From Gammaproteobacteria bacterium (GTDB lineage Bacteria > Pseudomonadota > Gammaproteobacteria > UBA6429 > Thiohalophilaceae): a stretch of 64,000 nt of DNA. The DNA lies in assembly GCA_016194635.1 (NCBI GenBank), contig JACQBC010000011.1, positions 1 to 64,000 on the forward strand. Direction: 5' to 3'. Shown piece after piece: positions 28,133-37,496 of this stretch (its first letter is position 1; every line of letters begins with the position of its first letter). The position numbers and the translations under genes were made by a program. The notes under the pieces were generated by a model. It worked only from the letters and a program-made list of their open reading frames with translations, ran no database searches and was not told the origin of the DNA.

Positions 28133-29194
28133 ATGCCCGCACCTGCCCGTGTAATCGACGAGTGTTTCCTGCCGGACTTCTGTTCGCTACGCATGGTGTT
28201 TGCGGTGGTGATCGTGGCGCAGCTGTTCGCCTTTATCCTGGCCCTGATCAGTATCGAATCCGGTAGCAGTGAGTTGTGGAAACAAACAGCGATGATCTCG
28301 CTGTTTGTACAATGGTGTGTGTTGAGCAGCAGCGGGCTGTTATGCCGGATGCGCCGTTACCTGTGCCGGGTTTCGCCGTTATGGGCCTCGTTACTGAGTT
28401 ATGTAATCGTGCTGCTGGTGGTGACCCTGCTGAGCGAAATCGGATTTCAATTGTTGTATTTTGATTTGAGCCTGGGCGCCAACCATTGGTATTTTTTAAT
28501 CCGCAATGGCACGGTGGCGGCGTTGGTCACCGGGCCTATCATGCGTTATTTTTATATTCAGCAAGCTTGGCAACGTAATGTCAAGGCCGAGGCCCAGTCC
28601 CGGCTGCAGGCATTGCAGGCGCGTATCCGGCCGCATTTTTTATTTAACAGCTTGAATACCATCGCCAGTTTAATCCCCACCAATCCCGCCCAGGCCGAGA
28701 ACGCCATCGAAGACCTGTCGGATTTATTTCGCGTCAGCCTGCGCGAGGCCCGGCCGTTTCATAGCCTCGGGGAGGAAATCGATCTGTGCGAGCGCTATAT
28801 TGATATCGAGAAACTGCGCTTGGGCGAACGGTTGACAGTGAACTGGGACATCCAAGACGTCCCCAAGGACGCGCTAATTCCTCCCATTGTGCTACAGCCG
28901 TTGATTGAAAATGCGATCTACCACGGGATTGAAACCTTAAGCGCGGGTGGAGCCATACACATCCGCGCGGGGTTGCAAAACAATAACCTGCGGCTGCAGA
29001 TTGAAAATCCCTGCGAGCAACAACGCGCCGTGGCCAACGGTGGTAATCATATGGCACAGGAGAATATTCGTGAGCGGCTCACGGCGGTTTACGGCAAAAC
29101 CGCGGGGCTTAAGGTTGAGCCCTATGCCGACCGTTATGTCGTGGAATTACACCTACCCTACCGGAACAAACTCGATGAAGATCTTGATCACTGA
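28133..29194 (+). CDS. algZ: LytS/AlgZ-type sensor histidine kinase
   Basis: 353 residues from ATG 28133 (GGAG upstream). About four membrane helices (residues 20-150) precede the His_kinase region with the phospho-acceptor motif [15 protein letters not shown] and an HATPase domain ([18 protein letters not shown]). The kinase is unorthodox in lacking the usual DHp motif, as in AlgZ/FimS. It overlaps algR by 20 bases. In Pseudomonas this pair governs twitching motility, alginate and virulence; here targets are unknown. Confidence 0.92.
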   Translation: MPAPARVIDECFLPDFCSLRMVFAVVIVAQLFAFILALISIESGSSELWKQTAMISLFVQWCVLSSSGLLCRMRRYLCRVSPLWASLLSYVIVLLVVTLLSEIGFQLLYFDLSLGANHWYFLIRNGTVAALVTGPIMRYFYIQQAWQRNVKAEAQSRLQALQARIRPHFLFNSLNTIASLIPTNPAQAENAIEDLSDLFRVSLREARPFHSLGEEIDLCERYIDIEKLRLGERLTVNWDIQDVPKDALIPPIVLQPLIENAIYHGIETLSAGGAIHIRAGLQNNNLRLQIENPCEQQRAVANGGNHMAQENIRERLTAVYGKTAGLKVEPYADRYVVELHLPYRNKLDEDLDH

Positions 29195-29927
29195 TGACGA
29201 ACAACCGGCGCGGGTACGACTGCGCCGTCTGATTGAAGAACTGCAGGGGGCGAATAAGCTCTACGAGGCGGGAAATGCCAATGAGGCGCTGCGGGTGTGC
29301 GAGCGCGAAACCCCCGACGTGGCGCTGCTCGACATTCGCATGCCCGGCATGAGCGGGTTAGAGTTAGCGCAACATTTGATCAAGCTCGCCGTGCCTCCCG
29401 CGATTATCTTTACCACCGCCTACGATGAGTATGCCTTGGCGGCGTTTGAAACCCACGCCGTGGATTATTTACTCAAACCGATCCGCCAGGAACGTTTGGC
29501 GAAGGCCCTCGACGCCGCCAAGCGGCTTAATCGCGTACAGTTACAACAGGTCACCCAGGATATCACCCAGGCAAGCAAATTCCCCACCGCGACACAACGC
29601 AGCCACATCAGCGCGCGTGTCGGTAGTGAATTACGGTTGGTCGCTATCGATGAAATTCGGTATTTTCTAGCCGAAGACAAATACGTCAGCGTGCGCCATG
29701 CGGAGGGCCAGTTGTTGGTGGAGGATTCGCTCAAAATGCTCGCCAAGGAATTTGCCGATCGTTTTATCCGGATCCATCGCAATGCCTTGGTCGCGCTGCA
29801 CTATGTGGCGGCGCTGGAGAGTGATGGCCAAAGTCATTGCCGGGTGCGGATTAAAGACAGCAATGAAACCCTCGATGTCAGCCGGCGCCACCTACCGTTT
29901 GTGCGCAAGGCGCTGAAGCAGTTATAA
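29175..29927 (+). CDS. algR: LytTR-family response regulator
   Basis: 250 residues from ATG 29175. The receiver domain has the acidic pair ITDDEQPAR, the phospho-acceptor in VALLDIRMPGMSG and the Lys in DYLLKPIR. A LytTR DNA-binding domain fills residues about 145-250 (VAIDEIRYFLAEDKYVSV, RFIRIHRNALVAL). It is co-translated with algZ. In Pseudomonas hemC follows directly; here about 7.6 kb intervenes. Confidence 0.95.
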   Translation: MKILITDDEQPARVRLRRLIEELQGANKLYEAGNANEALRVCERETPDVALLDIRMPGMSGLELAQHLIKLAVPPAIIFTTAYDEYALAAFETHAVDYLLKPIRQERLAKALDAAKRLNRVQLQQVTQDITQASKFPTATQRSHISARVGSELRLVAIDEIRYFLAEDKYVSVRHAEGQLLVEDSLKMLAKEFADRFIRIHRNALVALHYVAALESDGQSHCRVRIKDSNETLDVSRRHLPFVRKALKQL

Positions 29928-30027
29928 GCGGAAAATGCGCCAGCAAAACCACAGTAGTACATTTGATCCGGCTAGAGAGATTTAGTACTCTGCACGTCCA
30001 TAAATTTATACACGGACGAAAATAATC

Positions 30028-31794
30028 ATGACACAGGTAGTGACACCACCCCCGGAACCGTCCGTCAAGGAATTAATCGTCCGGCTTAGCGTCACCTGCA
30101 GTAACGTAGATGCCGGGGAGATAATCAGCAAAGTCGCCGACCCCAGGTTGCTGCTGCAGGATTTTAGGCCCGCGGGCCTTTCACTGGAATGGGACATCGG
30201 CGCACTGCATTGGCGGAGGATGGGGTTGCGGCCGTTTGTCCGCAATGAGGTGCCTTTTCTCATCAACAATGATGGGCTACTCTCGGCGCTGGCGGCGGCC
30301 GTCATGTTTACCCATTGCCGGGAAAACGCCTCGCTCGCCGGACCGATCAACATCGTGGAATACGGCGCGGGGAGCGGTTTGTTCGCGCGTTATTTTCTCG
30401 ACGCGTTGCGTGAATTGTGTCGACAACAAGCCACCGATGACTACCAGCGAATAACCTATTATGTCACCGATGCCTCGCCGCAAACCGTCCGCGACTGGGT
30501 AGAGCGCGGTCTGTTCGCCGATCACGACGGCCGGGTGATTGCAGCCATCTGCCATGCCGAGCAGATCCCGTCGCTCACCACGGTCGAGGGACAGACCTTG
30601 AGTTTACCTCGGTTACGCGCCGCGTTTTGTAACTATCTGCTCGATGTATTGCCTTGCGCCGTGGTGCGGCGGGGTGACGGGAACCTCGAAGAATTAAACG
30701 TTAGAACCTATCTGACCGCCGATAGCGGTTTGCTCGCCGAACATACGCGGTTGTCGGGCAACGAGATCCTCGCGCTGGTACACAGCGATACCCCGGCCGA
30801 CCGCGCCAAACTGGAAGATTTAATGGTGTTGTTTGATTACGAAACGCGGTTCTTGCCCGTTACACGCACCATCCCCTATAGCGAGGAGGCCATGGCCTGG
30901 GGCGGCGATGCGCAGAACGTCGTGCTCAATTACGGCGCATTCGCCTTGCTGGAACACACCGCTACCCTGCTGGACGAGGCGGGTTTTATGCTGGTTAATG
31001 ATTACGGGGCCACGGAAAAAACCGAACAGGCCCATCACGGTGTCAGCCAACGTTTTGGGGTGACCAGTGCGATCGGCATCAATTTTCCGTTGCTGGAACA
31101 CTTTGCTTTAAGTCGTCAGCTGCAGGTCCACGTGCCGCCGGGTGACGCGCAGCGGTCCATCCATACCCGGCTCCTCACGCGCCGATCGCTGCCCGCAACC
31201 GAACAACTGTTTCATGCCCGCTTCGCCGCCGAATCCATCAATGCGTTCGATGCCCCGGCCCAGCAGGCCCGCGCCGTGATTTCCAGCGGCCACTATGGCG
31301 AGGCGCTCGATCATTACCGCGCGGCCATCGAACAACAACCCCGTAATTGGCGGCTGTTGGGGGAGATTGCCGAATTTATACTTTTTAGCATCCAGGATGC
31401 GCCCGCCGCGCTCGAACTAGCGCAACGCGCCGTCGCATTAAACCCAAACTTGAGCGCGTGGTTATGGAATATCCTCGGCGATGCGTTATGGGTGATGGAA
31501 AGACCCGCGGACGCCCACACCGCTTATCAGGAGGCCCAGCGGATTGATCCCGACGATCCCCGCACGCAATTGAATCTTGCCTATACACTGCTCCAGCAGG
31601 CCAATCCCTCCGCCGCGCTCAACGCGATAGCCAAAGGCTTGGCCTACGACAAAACCGGCGTTTACCGCGAACGCTTGTTAACCAAGCAACAGCATATTCT
31701 TGCCAGCCTTACAGCAACGGCCGGACGCGAACAGCAACAAGCCCTGCGGCGGTTATCGCGTTTACAAACCAGCACCACAAAGAACGATAGCTAA
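30028..31794 (+). CDS. SAM-dependent methyltransferase-like protein with C-terminal TPRs
   Basis: 588 residues. Residues about 80-350 form a class I methyltransferase of the NDUFAF7/MidA-like type: INIVEYGAGSGLFARYFLDA is motif I, YYVTDASPQ the acidic loop, and AAFCNYLLDVLPCAVV a later motif. Residues about 415-560 are three or more TPR units (GHYGEALDHYRAAIEQQPRN, PNLSAWLWNILGDALW, DPRTQLNLAYTLLQQANPS). The TPRs probably bind a protein substrate. The target is unknown. It is the first gene after algR and convergent with the effector-like gene, 8 bp apart. Confidence 0.82.
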   Translation: MTQVVTPPPEPSVKELIVRLSVTCSNVDAGEIISKVADPRLLLQDFRPAGLSLEWDIGALHWRRMGLRPFVRNEVPFLINNDGLLSALAAAVMFTHCRENASLAGPINIVEYGAGSGLFARYFLDALRELCRQQATDDYQRITYYVTDASPQTVRDWVERGLFADHDGRVIAAICHAEQIPSLTTVEGQTLSLPRLRAAFCNYLLDVLPCAVVRRGDGNLEELNVRTYLTADSGLLAEHTRLSGNEILALVHSDTPADRAKLEDLMVLFDYETRFLPVTRTIPYSEEAMAWGGDAQNVVLNYGAFALLEHTATLLDEAGFMLVNDYGATEKTEQAHHGVSQRFGVTSAIGINFPLLEHFALSRQLQVHVPPGDAQRSIHTRLLTRRSLPATEQLFHARFAAESINAFDAPAQQARAVISSGHYGEALDHYRAAIEQQPRNWRLLGEIAEFILFSIQDAPAALELAQRAVALNPNLSAWLWNILGDALWVMERPADAHTAYQEAQRIDPDDPRTQLNLAYTLLQQANPSAALNAIAKGLAYDKTGVYRERLLTKQQHILASLTATAGREQQQALRRLSRLQTSTTKNDS

Positions 31795-31802
31795 TCCGCC
31801 GG

Positions 31803-33029
31803 CTACTTGGTGGGCACCCATGCATCCCAATTTTGATCGGCGGTTTGCATTTCAGTCTTGATGAGTTTTTGCAAGAATTTGATGTAGTCTTCTTTAACGT
31901 CGGCTTCTTTGAGCGGCGCGGCTTTTTGCGCAGGCGTTGTTTTGGTATCCGTTTTCTTATCCGCAGGAGAAACAGCCGGGGGTGGTGTTACACCAAAAAA
32001 TTTCTCAACGGAAAAATTGGGATCGGCCGTAAGCTTGGCATTTAACGCTTTGACCAACTCGGCTTTGTTAATGGGCGCCGCACCGTTCCACATTTGGGTG
32101 GATGTGCCCACGCTCAGCGCGGTACCCAGTCCTGGGTCTATCTTATAAACATTTTTATCCGCCACTCTGCCCGCATGCGACCATTTTGCCTTGGCGGGAC
32201 TGACGGTTTCGAGTAATTTGGCGAGTGATTTACCCCAACCTACTTTTTCATCGGCAAAGCCTTGTACGTGGATATAGTCGAAGGGTTTATTGGTCTTAAA
32301 CAGCCCCAATTGTTTATAAGCAATAGCATTACGTGCTGCCCACAGTTCCATCCGCCTTGCTTCTGGCATGCCTCGGGTATCCAGCCCAAAAGAGTCGGTA
32401 TTGATGGCGCCATCACCGGCAACCCATTTGAAATCTTTAAAGCCAATATCTACCGCTCTTCCGAATTGATGTGGGCTTTCGCCCGGACCAGCATTAGTCT
32501 TTTTAGAAACCTCTGCCTGGGCGGCAAAATCTCGCCGCCAACCGGTTTGTGGTACCACGTTGAGCGCGATTTTATGGTTTTTGTACATGGTGTTGACAAG
32601 CTGAGCCACCTTCTCACGAAAATCCGCATTCAGATTGGAGTTACTTCGAATCAGGGCTGCCGATCTTTCTGCTTGACTTTGGTTTCCTTCCAGATAAATG
32701 GTCTTCGTACCGGGAGCGATACGGATATTCTTGAGTTCGGCGGGGAGTTGACTAACGAGGGCTGTTAATGTTTTACTGTCTGGCCCGATTAGTCCTGGTT
32801 TTTCCGCCAAACCCGCCGCCGCCGATGTTTTCGCTGCCACCAATTTTTGATCTTGCTGAAACGCCAGGATAGCCGTTTTCAGGGCTTGACTATAAGTGCC
32901 ATTATAATCTTCACTAAAATAGGGTTGGCCTTTCGCGTTTTTAACCACCCGCAGCATTAATTGGACCAATGCCACGTCCTCGCTAGTATTGCTTCCCAGA
33001 TCACCAACGGTATTAGTCATATCCACCAT
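31803..33029 (-). CDS. Putative secreted peptidoglycan hydrolase effector (PG-binding-like + M15-type peptidase)
   Basis: 408 residues without a signal peptide. Residues 5-95 look like a peptidoglycan-binding domain (NTVGDLGSNTSEDVALVQLM ... TYSQALKTAILAFQQDQ). Residues about 130-270 are a VanY/M15-like metallopeptidase with zinc ligands in SPHQFGRAVD (His187, Asp194) and DYIHVQ (His254), and the segment GWRRDFAAQAEV. The tail (about 275-408) is Pro/Lys/Thr-rich with a helical end. An enzyme that cuts cell-wall peptides but lacks a Sec signal suits a contractile-injection (T6SS-like) cargo. Two periplasmic-type lipoproteins lie upstream in the same operon (gap 5 bp to the nearer one), as immunity genes would. 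A lysis enzyme or housekeeping carboxypeptidase is the alternative. Confidence 0.78.
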   Translation of the reverse strand: MVDMTNTVGDLGSNTSEDVALVQLMLRVVKNAKGQPYFSEDYNGTYSQALKTAILAFQQDQKLVAAKTSAAAGLAEKPGLIGPDSKTLTALVSQLPAELKNIRIAPGTKTIYLEGNQSQAERSAALIRSNSNLNADFREKVAQLVNTMYKNHKIALNVVPQTGWRRDFAAQAEVSKKTNAGPGESPHQFGRAVDIGFKDFKWVAGDGAINTDSFGLDTRGMPEARRMELWAARNAIAYKQLGLFKTNKPFDYIHVQGFADEKVGWGKSLAKLLETVSPAKAKWSHAGRVADKNVYKIDPGLGTALSVGTSTQMWNGAAPINKAELVKALNAKLTADPNFSVEKFFGVTPPPAVSPADKKTDTKTTPAQKAAPLKEADVKEDYIKFLQKLIKTEMQTADQNWDAWVPTK

Positions 33030-33034
33030 CTTGA

Positions 33035-34024
33035 TTATTCCTTGTCTTGGTATAGCGTGGGTGAAGAAAAGATATCGACGATCGACATCGTTAATCTAAC
33101 ACCGCATTGAATAAGACGCTGCCTTTCTGCTACCGCTTCTTCGCGGCGCACGAATACTTGTACCAACGCGCTATGGTTTTTGGGGATGTTCGTAATTGAA
33201 TCGGATGAGTAAACATCATATGATCTGAAACAATGATTCACATCTTTTTCTCGGCTGTTGTACGCGGCAGCAGAGGATATAAAATCGCCTGCGACGAGCG
33301 CCATTGCTACCACCCCCACTGGAGCAGGTACCAGTGCATTTTTATCCTTGTTCAAAATGAACCGCATTATCCTGATAGAATCCGGCTCGGATGATTTGTA
33401 ATGATACTGCCGGTACAAAAGTGTGATCCCTGACGGAGGCAAGACGACGGCGGAGCTGGAAACGTAATCACGACCATCGGTAAATTCCCATAAAAATACC
33501 AGTTTACCGTCACGTAGGACCACCAGCCGGTGTAATTGGTTGATATATTCATAACCAAAACGTTGAGTGACCAGCAAGCCGACTGTGTCCGTATCCAAGC
33601 TAACAAGTCGTGCAACGGTTGACACAGAACTATCGTCCATCCAAGCAGCCCGAGAACCCCAAGCGTATAAACCCGTATCGGCCCCGCTAGCCAAATCAGT
33701 CGCTTGTTTCTTGGTTGCCTGATCCGCGGCGAGGATCGGTAAGGCTATGACCGCAACCGGTTTGTTCTTTTCCAGCCAGCGCACCTCGAACGCACAGCCT
33801 TCAGCGGTGCAAGGTGCAATTCCCAATTCAAACGCGCCTTGCTTTGTATTAAAACGCTCCAAGGCGAGGTAGGTTTTACCGTCGGGTGTTGCGATAGGTG
33901 TATTGGGATTGGTGGAAGGCACGGTGTCAGCGTGGCTGCAACCCGAGACAAGCAGGGTCAATAACAGGCTAAGACACCCTGTTAGAAAAAGTGTACGTTG
34001 CGGTGTTCGGGTAAAATGCTCCAT
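33035..34024 (-). CDS. Putative immunity lipoprotein A
   Basis: About 329 residues from ATG 34024 (an upstream in-frame start at 34081 adds 19 untypical residues). Signal peptide with lipobox LLVSGC; the residue after Cys is Ser, fitting an outer-membrane-facing periplasmic lipoprotein. The mature part is beta-rich with paired Cys (APCTAEGCAFEVRWLE) and no catalytic motif. It is a paralogue of the protein encoded at 34276-35256. The first hundred residues are almost identical; the remainder diverges strongly. The stop lies 5 bp before the effector gene. Periplasmic protection against the hydrolase is the inferred role. Confidence 0.75.
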   Translation of the reverse strand: MEHFTRTPQRTLFLTGCLSLLLTLLVSGCSHADTVPSTNPNTPIATPDGKTYLALERFNTKQGAFELGIAPCTAEGCAFEVRWLEKNKPVAVIALPILAADQATKKQATDLASGADTGLYAWGSRAAWMDDSSVSTVARLVSLDTDTVGLLVTQRFGYEYINQLHRLVVLRDGKLVFLWEFTDGRDYVSSSAVVLPPSGITLLYRQYHYKSSEPDSIRIMRFILNKDKNALVPAPVGVVAMALVAGDFISSAAAYNSREKDVNHCFRSYDVYSSDSITNIPKNHSALVQVFVRREEAVAERQRLIQCGVRLTMSIVDIFSSPTLYQDKE

Positions 34025-34243
34025 GCGGTGCCTCAGGTACCATCCGGCGCCTACGCTACCAGAAAAAAGATGACCTGACATCGGGCACTGTTTAACATTT
34101 GCAATAATTTATACAGGCTTTGACTCAAACCCACAGGGATACTAAGTGTTAAGCCATTCAAAGGTCTCTATTCAAAGGTCTATACATCGTAAAGTGTAAC
34201 TATGTCGCGAGCTTGATGCTTTGTTGTAGGGACCTGAGAATGC

Positions 34244-34267
34244 ACCCACGGTAGTAGTCATATCCAC
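34244..34267 (-). pseudogene. Remnant of a second effector start
   Basis: Directly after the stop of lipoprotein B, the minus strand reads GTGGATATGACTACTACCGT, encoding VDMTTTVG. The intact effector starts MVDMTNTVG at the same distance from lipoprotein A. The effector's ATG is ACG here, and similarity ends after about 24 bases. This shows that a lipoprotein-effector unit was duplicated and one effector copy then lost. Confidence 0.75.
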
Positions 34268-34275
34268 CGTCGTGA

Positions 34276-35256
34276 TTACTCCTTGTCTTGGTACAACATG
34301 GGCGAAGAGAAGATATCCACGACCGACATCGTTAATGTAACACCGCATTGAATAAGCCGTTGCTGTTCCGCTTGCGCTTCTTCGCGGCGCATGAATACAC
34401 GTGCTAATGCGCTATGGCCACTAGGAAGGGTCGCGATTGAATCGGACGCAAGTACATAGTATCGAAAGAAACAACGGCCCGAATCCGCTTGTCGATGTTT
34501 GTAGGCACGGTTGGTTGAATCAAAATCGCCCACGAGTAGCGCGGCCGCCACACGTCCTGGTGATGCCGGAACAAGTTCACTCTTATCTTTATTCAGTACG
34601 AGATGTGTAACTGAAAGTCGATCCGCGTTTGATTCTTCGTAGTGATAGGTAAAATAAAAAAGTGTGATCCCAAACGGGGGCGCAACAACCGCGGCACTGG
34701 TGCTGTAACCGGGGCTTTCGGTGAATTCCCATAAATACACCAACTTGCCATTACGCGGAACGATCAATCGGTGTAATCGTTTTAAATGGTCAAATCCGTA
34801 CAGCTGGGTGACCAGTAATCCCACCGTTTCACTGTCGAGGTTGACAAGCCGACCCACGGTGGACACATAACTGTTTTCCATCCCGGTACCCCAGGCATAC
34901 AGGCCAGGGTCCGCGCCCCAATCAAAACCCGTTTGCTCTTTTTCCGTGATTTGGTCCGCCGCGAGGATCGGGAGCGCGATGGTTGCAACCGGTTTGTTCT
35001 TTTCCAGCCAGCGCACCTCAAATGCGCAGCCTTCAGCGGTGCAAGGTGCGATCCCCAATTCAAACGCGCCTTGTTTAGTATCAAAACGCTCCAAGGCGAG
35101 GTAGGTTTTACCGTCAGGTGTTGCGATAGGTGTATTGGGATTGGTGGAAGGCACGGTGTCAGCGTGGCTGCAACCCGAGACAGGCAGGGTCAATAACAGG
35201 CTAAGACACCCTGTTAGAAAAAATTTACCTTGTGGTGCCCTTGTATAACGCTGCAT
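34276..35256 (-). CDS. Putative immunity lipoprotein B (orphan paralogue)
   Basis: About 326 residues from ATG 35256 (a longer frame to 35337 is possible). Lipobox LPVSGC, then the same N-terminal domain as lipoprotein A (VPSTNPNTPIATPDGKTY, APCTAEGCAFEVRW). The C-terminal two thirds share only scattered blocks (TVGLLVTQ, LHRLIV, FVRREEA versus FMRREEA, DIFSSP). Downstream it keeps only a remnant of its own effector. It is likely co-transcribed with lipoprotein A and the effector. Retention of an orphan immunity gene would protect against a related effector carried by competitors; that is inference. Confidence 0.75.
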   Translation of the reverse strand: MQRYTRAPQGKFFLTGCLSLLLTLPVSGCSHADTVPSTNPNTPIATPDGKTYLALERFDTKQGAFELGIAPCTAEGCAFEVRWLEKNKPVATIALPILAADQITEKEQTGFDWGADPGLYAWGTGMENSYVSTVGRLVNLDSETVGLLVTQLYGFDHLKRLHRLIVPRNGKLVYLWEFTESPGYSTSAAVVAPPFGITLFYFTYHYEESNADRLSVTHLVLNKDKSELVPASPGRVAAALLVGDFDSTNRAYKHRQADSGRCFFRYYVLASDSIATLPSGHSALARVFMRREEAQAEQQRLIQCGVTLTMSVVDIFSSPMLYQDKE

Positions 35257-35393
35257 GCCATGTCTCGAGTAAATGATATTGAATGTATACGCTACCAGAA
35301 AAAGGGTTAACTGAGGCTTGTGCTGCTTAATATTCACAATAATTGTCGCCGGTATTTTTTACTTAGTTTCATAAATGATTTTTGCTCGATGTA

Positions 35394-35532
35394 ACATACT
35401 AATGAGTCACATGGAAAGGATACCCTCCCATCAAGACCGTCCGCCGCAGGGATGCTGCTGTCGAGTCTATAGGAGGTATTGACGGCGTGTCTTGGTGGGA
35501 GGGTATCCTTTCCATGCGACTCATTAATATGT
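35394..35532. repeat. Long-stem hairpin repeat, copy 4
   Basis: The longest copy: arms 35394-35437 and 35489-35532 pair at 41 of 44 positions around a 51 nt core (CCGCAGGGATGCTGC, then GTCGAGTCTATAGGAGG). The arms resemble those of copies 2 and 5. It fills much of the 495 bp gap between lipoprotein B and the diguanylate cyclase gene; I see no other feature in that gap. Confidence 0.9.
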
Positions 35533-35832
35533 AGGTATCACCGGAACCATTAAAAAATCCGCGCGCGATCGTTACCGAATTAAAAAACAGGCTTTGCGGA
35601 GGGCCTGTGATTTCAGACGTCTAGCCTTCGGCGGTCACTGTTTACAACAGCAATGAAAGTCTCGACATCCGTCATGTAACTTACCGATTGCGCGTAAGAC
35701 ATTGAAACAATTGTGACAAGTTAACCTGTTTGCTAAAGATTGGTGTTTACATTGCCGCTACCATCACAATTACCACTAGGCAAATAATACCTCATACAAA
35801 GATTGTGGATTCTGCACGGGGCTAAGCACACG

Positions 35833-36984
35833 ATGGCACGTTTATTGGTGGATCAAACACTCGCGGAACAGCTGCATATCACGGAGTTAGAAATTCAGCA
35901 ACGCAAGGCCCTGGTCGGGTTCGAGGCCAGCGATGCGGAAATCTTGCGTCACCACCGCGTGTTTATCGCCGAACACGTTGAAGAGATTGTGCAGCGGTTT
36001 TATGACAAACAAACCGCGATCCGTGAAATCGCCTTATTGATCGGTGACACCGATACCCTGGGGAGATTGCACGGCGCGATGCGCCGCTACGTGTTGGAGT
36101 TGTTCGACGGTTATTACGATTCGGAATACATCAACCGCCGCTTGCGTATCGGCAAGGTGCACAAACAGATCGGCGTGCCACCCAAGCTGTATGTCTCGGC
36201 GGTGTGGTCGTTACAAAATACCATTTGTGATTGCATCGACGACTACACGGGCAAGATCAACGCTAGCGAGTTGGGCAAGGTGCTCAAGGCGGCGTTGGGA
36301 AAATTGTTTATCCTGGATATTGGGTTTGTGTTCGATACTTACATCGCCAGCTTGATATCTGAAATTCGCCTGGCCAAACAAGAGACGGAAGATTACGCCA
36401 AGAGCCTAAAAGAACAGGTCGTGGCGCGCACCCAGGAATTAGAAAAATTATCCCGCCGCGACGGGCTTACCGGTTTATGGAATCACAACGCGTTTCAGGA
36501 ATATCTTTACCACGAACTGGCGCACGCCGAACGTTACAAGGAAACCTTGGCGCTGGCCTATGTGGATATCGATAATTTCAAACGCCTGAACGATTCCAAG
36601 GGCCATATCGTGGGGGATAAGGTCTTATGTACGCTCGCCAATATTATTCGCGAAAAGCTCCGCCAAACGGATATTGCCTGCCGAGTGGGCGGCGACGAAT
36701 TTACGATTATTTTCCCGCATACGTCGATGTTAGAGGCGAGTCTGGTGTGCGAACGTATCATTGATGCGCTGCGCGGTTGTGATATCGAGGGCTGCACGGT
36801 CAGTTTCGGTCTGGCGAGTGTCGGCCCTGAACGTTACGACAATGCGCTGGAACTGATTCAAGACGCGGATATGATGATGTATAAATCCAAGGCGCGGGCG
36901 CACAAGCAAAGCGGTTTTTATATCACGCAACAAGAAACCAACGCCGAGAATACAGCGGCGACTATTTCACGTATTGGGGGTTAG
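35833..36984 (+). CDS. Globin-coupled diguanylate cyclase
   Basis: 383 residues from ATG 35833 (TTG 35803 is possible). Residues about 10-175 form a globin sensor domain, with the proximal haem His in RIGKVHKQIGVPP (His110). A short helical linker leads to a GGDEF domain (about 205-365) with intact GGDEF at 286-290, the metal-binding VDIDNFKRLND and an RxxD inhibitory site (RQTD, 277-280). It should make c-di-GMP in response to oxygen or another haem ligand, as DosC/BpeGReg-type proteins do. It is convergent with, and overlaps by 4 bases, the thioredoxin-like gene. Confidence 0.92.
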   Translation: MARLLVDQTLAEQLHITELEIQQRKALVGFEASDAEILRHHRVFIAEHVEEIVQRFYDKQTAIREIALLIGDTDTLGRLHGAMRRYVLELFDGYYDSEYINRRLRIGKVHKQIGVPPKLYVSAVWSLQNTICDCIDDYTGKINASELGKVLKAALGKLFILDIGFVFDTYIASLISEIRLAKQETEDYAKSLKEQVVARTQELEKLSRRDGLTGLWNHNAFQEYLYHELAHAERYKETLALAYVDIDNFKRLNDSKGHIVGDKVLCTLANIIREKLRQTDIACRVGGDEFTIIFPHTSMLEASLVCERIIDALRGCDIEGCTVSFGLASVGPERYDNALELIQDADMMMYKSKARAHKQSGFYITQQETNAENTAATISRIGG

Positions 36985-37496
36985 GGAGCCTGTGACAATG
37001 CCGTCGTTGAGCGCAATTTTTTTAACGCGGTATTGATGCTCTCGTCGAGATCTCCGCCGTAAAAATCCAGCGAGCTTACGCCGACAATACGCGGCGCGAT
37101 TTCATCGCCATCGGCGTTTACGAAAATTAATGTGGGCGTCATCGGGGCGTGATAGTGCGCGGCGAGTTGATCCGCGCTCATACGGTTACCATTGAAATAC
37201 ACAATCTGATCATAGCCGGTGGTATTCACCCGCCGCACCAATACCCGCGAATCATAACTGCGGTTGCGCAACATGGGCTTGATCTGTTCTTCTTCGACAA
37301 TGTGGCAATACCCGCAGTAATCGCTGGCGAAGTACAGCAAGATAGGCAGGTGGCGTTGCTGCACGATGCTGGCGTCATGGTGTAGATCGCTGGCGGCGAC
37401 GATGGTGACCGGTGGTAGATCGCCCTCCTCGGCGTAACCTGGGTGTACGTTAAGGACGGCGCCTAGGACGAGTAAATAACTTAACCGCATGGACAT
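36981..37496 (-). CDS. Exported thioredoxin-like protein
   Basis: 171 residues with a signal peptide (LSYLLVLGAVLNVHPGYAEE). The thioredoxin fold carries CGYC in YFASDYCGYCHIVEEE and the cis-Pro in APMTPTLIFVNADGDE. It resembles SoxW/DsbD-gamma-like periplasmic thiol proteins. It probably reduces or oxidises periplasmic disulfides; the partner is unknown. An ATG two codons downstream (37490) is an alternative start. It is divergent from hemC. Confidence 0.88.
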   Translation of the reverse strand: MSMRLSYLLVLGAVLNVHPGYAEEGDLPPVTIVAASDLHHDASIVQQRHLPILLYFASDYCGYCHIVEEEQIKPMLRNRSYDSRVLVRRVNTTGYDQIVYFNGNRMSADQLAAHYHAPMTPTLIFVNADGDEIAPRIVGVSSLDFYGGDLDESINTALKKLRSTTALSQAP

